12,340 nucleotides of DNA from CADEDV01 sp036374495 (GTDB lineage: Bacteria > Bacteroidota > Bacteroidia > Chitinophagales > Chitinophagaceae): contig CBFGYO010000121.1 in NCBI GenBank assembly GCA_965652975.1, forward strand, positions 1-12,340, in the 5' to 3' direction. Of this stretch, positions 7,835-12,340 are shown in pieces. The position numbers and the translations under genes are program-made. The first letter of the stretch is position 1; every line of letters starts with the position of its first letter. The notes beneath the pieces were generated by a model. That model was given only the letters and a program-made list of their open reading frames with translations, was not told the origin of the DNA and did not search any database.

Positions 7835-8165
7835 ATGCCAGAGTTTAAGAAGCCAGGAAATTTATACGAACACCTTCAACTAATCAGGCCACTCGTAGGC
7901 ATGTATGTAGGAGGGACTAAATCACTTTTTGATTTGGCCAATTACATTCGCGGTTACAACGCTGCAGAATGGGTGAATGGAATTAACCCAGAGTTATCAA
8001 ACTTTTTGACTTTCCATGAGTGTAAGGAAAGAATACAAACTGCCCTCGTCGAGTGAAGGATGGCCGAGTATGATACTCAAAAGAAACAAGAATGATGAAG
8101 ATAAAGCGCTGGATGACTTTTATCGACTCCTTGATCTGTTTGTTAAAGCAAAAGGGCAAATCTAG
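7835..8165 (+). pseudogene. Frameshifted small gene of immunity-like type
   Basis: The first frame from the ATG at 7835 reads 73 codons to a TGA at 8054-8056. Its early part (LIRPLVGMYVGGTKSLFDLANYIRGYNAAEW) has the look of small Bacteroidota proteins with an RPGMYxG...S...L...I.GY motif. After FLTFHEC at about 8020 the family-like sense moves to another frame: VRKEYKLPSSSEGWPSMILK, then DDFYRLLDLFVKAKG, ending at a TAG at 8163-8165. Adding two bases (restoring a Trp codon at TGT, 8021-8023) or removing one would join the parts into a protein of about 110 residues. The W-(V/I)...Y...GW..IIL...D..AL..FY.LLD order is what I remember for this type of protein, though no named domain is claimed. 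The cause could be a real decay event or a sequence error. It sits just ahead of the ADP-ribosylglycohydrolase gene. Confidence 0.7.
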
Positions 8166-8210
8166 ATTCATGTACAGTGAAATGATTTACTTTTTTAACC
8201 AGGGAAGATA

Positions 8211-9161
8211 ATGACTGATCGAAACATTTGTAAAGACATACTTTTCGGTATAGCTATTGGTGATGCTTTAGGAGTGCCGGTTGAGTTCCTAAATCGACAG
8301 CAAATTGCACATAGGCCTGTAACCGATATGAGAGGCTTTGGCACTTACAATTTGCCAGCAGGTACATTTTCCGATGACAGTTCATTGGCGTTTTGCCTGG
8401 CGGAAGCACTAACACACGAATTTAGTTTGGATAGAATTGGAAATAACTTCATTGCCTGGCTTACCGAAAATTTTTGGACAGCACATGGAAATGTATTTGA
8501 CGTTGGTATCGCAACGAGCCAGGCCATTAGACGGTTGCAGAGGGGGTGCAATCCTGAATTAGCTGGCGGCATGGACGTTTCGGACAATGGCAACGGCTCC
8601 CTCATGAGAATTTTACCCTTACTTATTTATATTAAGAACAAGCCTATTCCAGACAGGTTTGAAATCACCAAACAGGTTTCTTCGATTACCCATGGGCACA
8701 TTCGCTCTGTAATAGCTTGCTTTTACTATCTTGAATTTGCAAGACAAGTACTTTTTGGAACTGAAAAGTTTGAGATTTATAAAAACCTTCAAACTGAAAT
8801 TCCTGAGTTTTTAAATACCTGTTCAATTAATCCCGATGAAATAAAATTATTTACCCGGCTATTGAACGAAAATATCTACGACCTGCCTGAAACAGAAATA
8901 CATAGTAGTGGCTATGTGCTCCACACACTGGAAGCAGCCATTTGGTGCCTGCTGACCACAAACAACTACGAAAGTGCAACTTTGAACGCCGTAAACCTTG
9001 GAGAAGATTCCGACACCACAGGAGCTGTGACGGGAGGCCTGGCGGGATTACTTTATGGGTTCGAATCAATTCCAAAATACTGGATACAACAACTTGCACG
9101 AAAAGACGACATTGATAATTTAGCCCTTCGTCTACAGGACTTTGCCTGCCGCCAGCGTTGA
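8211..9161 (+). CDS. ADP-ribosylglycohydrolase (DraG family)
   Basis: A 316-residue cytosolic protein, normal length for the family, which removes ADP-ribose from modified proteins or other acceptors using a two-metal (Mg/Mn) centre. Visible motifs are LFGIAIGDALGVPVEF (11-26), GTFSDDSSLAFCLAEAL (51-67) with metal-binding D55-D56, NGNGSLMRILPLL (126-138), SITHGHIRS (158-166) and LGEDSDTTGAVTGGLAGLLYG (263-283) with metal-binding D266 and D268. The usual (T/S)DDT is SDDSS here, which I regard as a subfamily variant and not a loss, because the acidic pair is kept. DraG-like proteins are known among immunity genes that counter ADP-ribosyltransferase toxins. The neighbouring small genes favour that role over nitrogenase control, since no nitrogen-fixation gene is near. 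A GGGAAG sequence lies just before the ATG. Confidence 0.92.
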   Translation: MTDRNICKDILFGIAIGDALGVPVEFLNRQQIAHRPVTDMRGFGTYNLPAGTFSDDSSLAFCLAEALTHEFSLDRIGNNFIAWLTENFWTAHGNVFDVGIATSQAIRRLQRGCNPELAGGMDVSDNGNGSLMRILPLLIYIKNKPIPDRFEITKQVSSITHGHIRSVIACFYYLEFARQVLFGTEKFEIYKNLQTEIPEFLNTCSINPDEIKLFTRLLNENIYDLPETEIHSSGYVLHTLEAAIWCLLTTNNYESATLNAVNLGEDSDTTGAVTGGLAGLLYGFESIPKYWIQQLARKDDIDNLALRLQDFACRQR

Positions 9162-9275
9162 AAAATCATGTGATCCACTATCATATTTCATTGGGCAACA
9201 CGCTGTATTTAATTGTGCCCGGCGGTATGGTTCTTCCCTCCCTCTTCCTTATCTTCAAAATTCAATTAATTACCA

Positions 9276-12086
9276 ATGAAACTCCTAAAGCTCCTGGTCG
9301 CCATCCTTTCAATAAGCTTGGCTCATGGTCAAACCTCCTTCAAAATTCCATATGAGAAGTTTACACTCCCTAATGGATTGCAGGTGATATTTCATATTGA
9401 CCGTTCTGACCCCGTCGTGGCGGTTTCATTGACGGCCCATGTGGGCTCGGCCAGGGAAATTGAACACCGTACAGGATTTGCCCACCTGTTTGAGCACCTG
9501 CTGTTTCTCGAATCAGAAAACCTCGGCAAAGGTGGATTGGATAAAATGAGTGCGCGCATTGGTGGCTCGGGAGCTAATGGATCTACCAGTCGCGATCGAA
9601 CTAATTACTTACAAACCGTTCCTAACGATGCACTGGAAAAAATGCTCTGGGCAGAAGCGGACAAACTGGGATGGTTTATCAATACCGTAACCGACCCTGT
9701 ATTGGCAAAAGAAAAACAGGTGGTAAAAAATGAAAAACGCCAGGGAGTTGACAATGTTCCTTACGGCCATAATTCATACGTGATCGATAAAAATCTTTAT
9801 CCTGCTGATCATCCTTACAACTGGCAGGTGATCGGCTCGCTGGAAGATCTGCAAAATGCTACATTAAATGATGTAAAGGATTTTTTCCGCCGCTGGTACG
9901 TTCCGAATAATGTGACGTTGGTAGTGGCTGGCGATTTTGACCCGGTGCAGGCAAAAGCATGGGTAAATAAATACTTTTCTGAGATTAAGCGGGGAAGCGC
10001 CGTAAATAATATGCCGAAAAGACCGGGTGTGGTTCCACAATCAATCAAATTATTCCACGAAGATAATTTCGCCCGTTTGCCACAACTCACGATGGCATGG
10101 CCCACCGTTGAGCAATATCACCCGGACTCATATGCACTCTCTGTGCTCGCGCAATATCTTTCACAGGGGAAAAAGGCTCCGTTTTACCAGGTAATTGTTG
10201 AGGATAAAAAACTGGCAGCGAGCACAAGTATGTTTCACCGCGAATCCGAATTGGCCGGCAATATGCAATTAACTATTCGTGCCTTTGCTGATAAGGACCT
10301 GGATGAGGTGAGCGCGGCAGTTACTGAAGCATTTTCCAAATTTGAAAAAGAAGGTATATCTGAAAATGATCTCAAACGTATCAAAGCCGGGCAGGAAAGA
10401 CAATTTTATAATGCGCTTTCGAGTGTCTTGGGCAAAAGTGCAGTACTAGCACAATACAATATTTTCGCCGGCGACCCCGGTTACGTTGATAAAGACATCA
10501 AAAATATTCTCGCTGTTACAACTGCTGATGTTGTACGTGTATACGACAAGTACATAAAAGGAAAGAATTATGTCGCTACCAGTTTCGTCCCGAAAGGCAG
10601 GCCTGAACTTGCCCTGTCCGATTCCAAAAAAGCAGATGTAGTAGAAGAAAAGATCGCGGCTAATGATAATGAACAGGTAGACCCTAATGTAAAAGCAACC
10701 TATGCCAAAACTCCCTCCACCTTCGACAGAAGCAAGGAACCGCCCTACGGAAAAGAACCAAAATTGAAAATTCCCTCGGTATGGCAAGCAAAGTTGGCTA
10801 ATGAAATGCGGCTATATGGAATTGAAAGTAAAGAAGTACCCCTTGTGCAATTTGAAATTGTAATCGGTGGAGGTCAGCTTCTCGACAACATTAATAAAGT
10901 TGGTGTCGCTAATATGCTGGCAAGGATGATGACGCAGGGTACAAAACGTAAAACACCTGCCGAACTGGAAGAGGCAATACAGCAATTAGGAGCTTCCATC
11001 AATGTATTTGCAGGAACTGAGGACATTCGTATCAGCGTAAATACGCTTGCTAAAAATTTCCAGCCAACCGTCGATCTTGTGAAAGAGATACTACTTGAAC
11101 CCAGATGGGATGCAAAAGAGTTTGACCTGATAAAACAGTCCGTACTAAGCCAGCTTAAACAACAGGAAGGAGATCCCAACTCGATAGCTCAACAACAATA
11201 TAATGAGCTTATATATGGACGTTCGAATATCCGCTCGCGTAATATCCTTGGCAGCTCGGCTTCCGTAAAGGAAATTACAATGGAGGACCTAAAGAATTTT
11301 TATTCGAACTATATCTCTCCGTCCGTTACGCGTGTACATGTAGTCGGCGCAATAGATCAAATTAAAATTACAAATGGGTTGAAAGACCTGGTGGCTGCAT
11401 GGAAACCCAAAAAATTCGACATCCCTTCGTGGCCGATAGCGCAGGAAAACAATACTGCAAAGGTCTTTTTCTTTGATGTACCGGATGCAAAACAATCGGT
11501 GTTGAGGATTGGTTATCCTGCACTTTCAATTACTGATGCGGATTACTATCCCGCATCAGTGATGAACTATATTCTTGGTGGTGGCGGGTTTGCTTCGCAA
11601 CTTACCCAGCAATTGCGCGAAGGAAAAGGATATACTTATGGTATAAATTCCAGCTTTTCGGGAACACATACGCCCGGACCTTTCACCATCGCAAGTGGTG
11701 TGAGGAGTAATGTGACCTACGAATCCACCCAATTGATAAAAGATATACTGGAGAATTATTCCAAAAATTATTCAGCAGATGATCTCGCCACTACTAAAAG
11801 TTTTCTCATCAAAAGTAATGCGCGGGCATTTGAGACGGCAGGCGCAAAGCTGAGTATGCTGGAAAATATCAGTAAATATGGCTGGAAACCTAATTATGTA
11901 CTTGACCGCGAAAAGATCGTAAAGGAAATGACCGTTGATAAGATCAAATCTCTTTCTAACAAATATCTTGATGTCAACAAAATGGCCTGGCTAGTAGTGG
12001 GCGATGCGAAGACACAGTTGGAGCCATTAAAAAAGTTGGGATTAGGAGATCCGGTTTTATTGAATCCGGCGGCGAAAGGCTTTTAG
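9276..12086 (+). CDS. Exported M16 family zinc peptidase, two-half full-length form
   Basis: A 936-residue protein with a signal peptide (MKLLKLLVAILSISLAHGQ), so probably periplasmic. The N-terminal half carries the inverted zinc motif H70-L-F-E-H74 (GFAHLFEHLLFLES), followed by VVKNEKRQG, whose E153 is the likely third zinc ligand. Peptidase-like folds continue to about residue 445, then a Lys/Asp/Pro-rich linker at about 450-510. The second half repeats the fold, but GVANMLARMMTQGT (about 543-556) stands where GxxHxxEHxxFKGT would be, so this half has no zinc site. It keeps LREGKGYTYGINSSF (about 779-793), the Arg/Tyr motif typical of the inactive partner half. This is the pitrilysin-like fusion arrangement in which the two halves close over peptide substrates. 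It has its own 114-bp upstream region and is probably not part of the immunity-like cluster. Confidence 0.95.
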   Translation: MKLLKLLVAILSISLAHGQTSFKIPYEKFTLPNGLQVIFHIDRSDPVVAVSLTAHVGSAREIEHRTGFAHLFEHLLFLESENLGKGGLDKMSARIGGSGANGSTSRDRTNYLQTVPNDALEKMLWAEADKLGWFINTVTDPVLAKEKQVVKNEKRQGVDNVPYGHNSYVIDKNLYPADHPYNWQVIGSLEDLQNATLNDVKDFFRRWYVPNNVTLVVAGDFDPVQAKAWVNKYFSEIKRGSAVNNMPKRPGVVPQSIKLFHEDNFARLPQLTMAWPTVEQYHPDSYALSVLAQYLSQGKKAPFYQVIVEDKKLAASTSMFHRESELAGNMQLTIRAFADKDLDEVSAAVTEAFSKFEKEGISENDLKRIKAGQERQFYNALSSVLGKSAVLAQYNIFAGDPGYVDKDIKNILAVTTADVVRVYDKYIKGKNYVATSFVPKGRPELALSDSKKADVVEEKIAANDNEQVDPNVKATYAKTPSTFDRSKEPPYGKEPKLKIPSVWQAKLANEMRLYGIESKEVPLVQFEIVIGGGQLLDNINKVGVANMLARMMTQGTKRKTPAELEEAIQQLGASINVFAGTEDIRISVNTLAKNFQPTVDLVKEILLEPRWDAKEFDLIKQSVLSQLKQQEGDPNSIAQQQYNELIYGRSNIRSRNILGSSASVKEITMEDLKNFYSNYISPSVTRVHVVGAIDQIKITNGLKDLVAAWKPKKFDIPSWPIAQENNTAKVFFFDVPDAKQSVLRIGYPALSITDADYYPASVMNYILGGGGFASQLTQQLREGKGYTYGINSSFSGTHTPGPFTIASGVRSNVTYESTQLIKDILENYSKNYSADDLATTKSFLIKSNARAFETAGAKLSMLENISKYGWKPNYVLDREKIVKEMTVDKIKSLSNKYLDVNKMAWLVVGDAKTQLEPLKKLGLGDPVLLNPAAKGF

Positions 12087-12090
12087 AAGA

Positions 12091-12120
12091 AGATAAAAGA
12101 TAAAAGTTAAAAGATAAAAG
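12091..12120. repeat. AGATAAAAG short direct repeats after the M16 stop
   Basis: The 9-mer AGATAAAAG occurs at 12091-12099, 12099-12107 and 12112-12120, starting five bases after the TAG stop. The same word forms the outer arms of the element at 1610-1727, which also abuts a stop codon. The region 12087-12340 has no credible gene. Confidence 0.8.
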
Positions 12121-12155
12121 TTGCCTGCATTTGAAATTGACCTATATGGCTTTGA

Positions 12156-12239
12156 TTTCACGCAGCGCCGCAACGACGCTACGGCATTCTGACATTCGAA
12201 TAACAACCACCTGTTGCGGCACTGCGGCGCTGCGTGAAA
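12156..12239. repeat. GC-rich palindromic repeat
   Basis: TTTCACGCAGCGCCGC at 12156-12171 is a perfect 16-bp inverted copy of 12224-12239. The left arm continues into AAC, and GTTGCGGC at 12213-12220 gives an alternative pairing for GCCGCAAC. The interior holds CGCTACGGCA and ATTCGAATAA. It looks like a REP-type or MITE-like intergenic palindrome and could also end the M16 transcript. Confidence 0.85.
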
Positions 12240-12277
12240 CACTTCAGCAATCAAGTCCTATTTCTTGATGGCAACTA

Positions 12278-12340
12278 CGCTACGGCACATTAAAATTCGA
12301 ATAAAATCTTCTCGTCGCGCCGCTGCGGCGCTGCGTGAAA
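12278..12340. repeat. Second, 101-bp-offset copy of the GC-rich repeat, cut by window edge
   Basis: CGCTACGGCA (12177 and 12278), ATTCGAATAA (12194 and 12295) and GCGGCGCTGCGTGAAA (12224 and 12325) each recur exactly 101 bases apart, showing a tandem duplication or array. The second copy ends at the window edge in the right arm, so more copies may follow outside. Confidence 0.8.

Noticed and set aside
8170..8211. 13-codon ORF whose TAA overlaps the ATG of the ADP-ribosylglycohydrolase gene
   Set aside because: It could be a leader peptide by position, but length and composition give no real support.
9158..9355. 65-codon ORF across the start of the M16 gene
   Set aside because: It overlaps the signal-peptide region of a certain gene in another frame and has no protein-like features.
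12057..12254. Minus-strand 65-codon ORF over the end repeats
   Set aside because: It reads through the palindrome and the AGATAAAAG repeats, with no coding character.

Overview
The window looks like Bacteroidota chromosome, probably a Chitinophagaceae/Sphingobacteriia-type genome. This is inferred from the gene families: a DUF4932 exported protein, a TPR-membrane-HTH regulator, a glycine-rich/beta-helix surface protein and Bacteroidota-style ADP-ribosylglycohydrolase and immunity-like genes. AT-rich codon use, mostly poor Shine-Dalgarno sites and two TAnnTTTG-type -7 promoter words also fit. No rRNA, tRNA, CRISPR array, transposase or phage gene was seen.

Layout. Positions 1-1295 (minus) hold the N-terminal part of a large secreted glycine-rich protein leading into a beta-helix, cut off by the left edge. 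A possible 37-residue single-pass membrane peptide (1351-1464, minus) precedes it. Positions 1610-1727 hold a nested inverted-repeat element directly after the stop codon of a 596-residue TPR/transmembrane/HTH regulator (1730-3520, minus). After a 172-bp divergent intergenic region, a plus-strand block follows: an exported HEFGH putative zinc metalloprotease (DUF4932, 3693-4817), a small exported CxxC protein (4858-5400) and a complete NhaA Na+/H+ antiporter (5411-6574).

Positions 6595-9161 form a tight plus-strand run of small cytosolic proteins: a 234-residue protein with an aromatic C-terminal tail, an unrecognised 130-residue protein, a frameshifted gene (7835-8165) and an ADP-ribosylglycohydrolase. 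This resembles an orphan immunity (polyimmunity-like) cluster, with the glycohydrolase able in principle to reverse toxin-made ADP-ribosylation. No cognate toxin is in the window. Positions 9276-12086 encode a full-length two-half exported M16 zinc peptidase whose second half lacks the zinc motif. The last 254 bp are non-coding repeats: three AGATAAAAG words after the stop, then a GC-rich palindrome and a second, 101-bp-offset copy of its right part reaching the window edge.

The points most worth a second look are the frameshifted immunity-like gene with its neighbours, the two palindromic elements, and the AGATAAAAG words that appear just after two unrelated stop codons. I did not find evidence strong enough to claim a new biological system.
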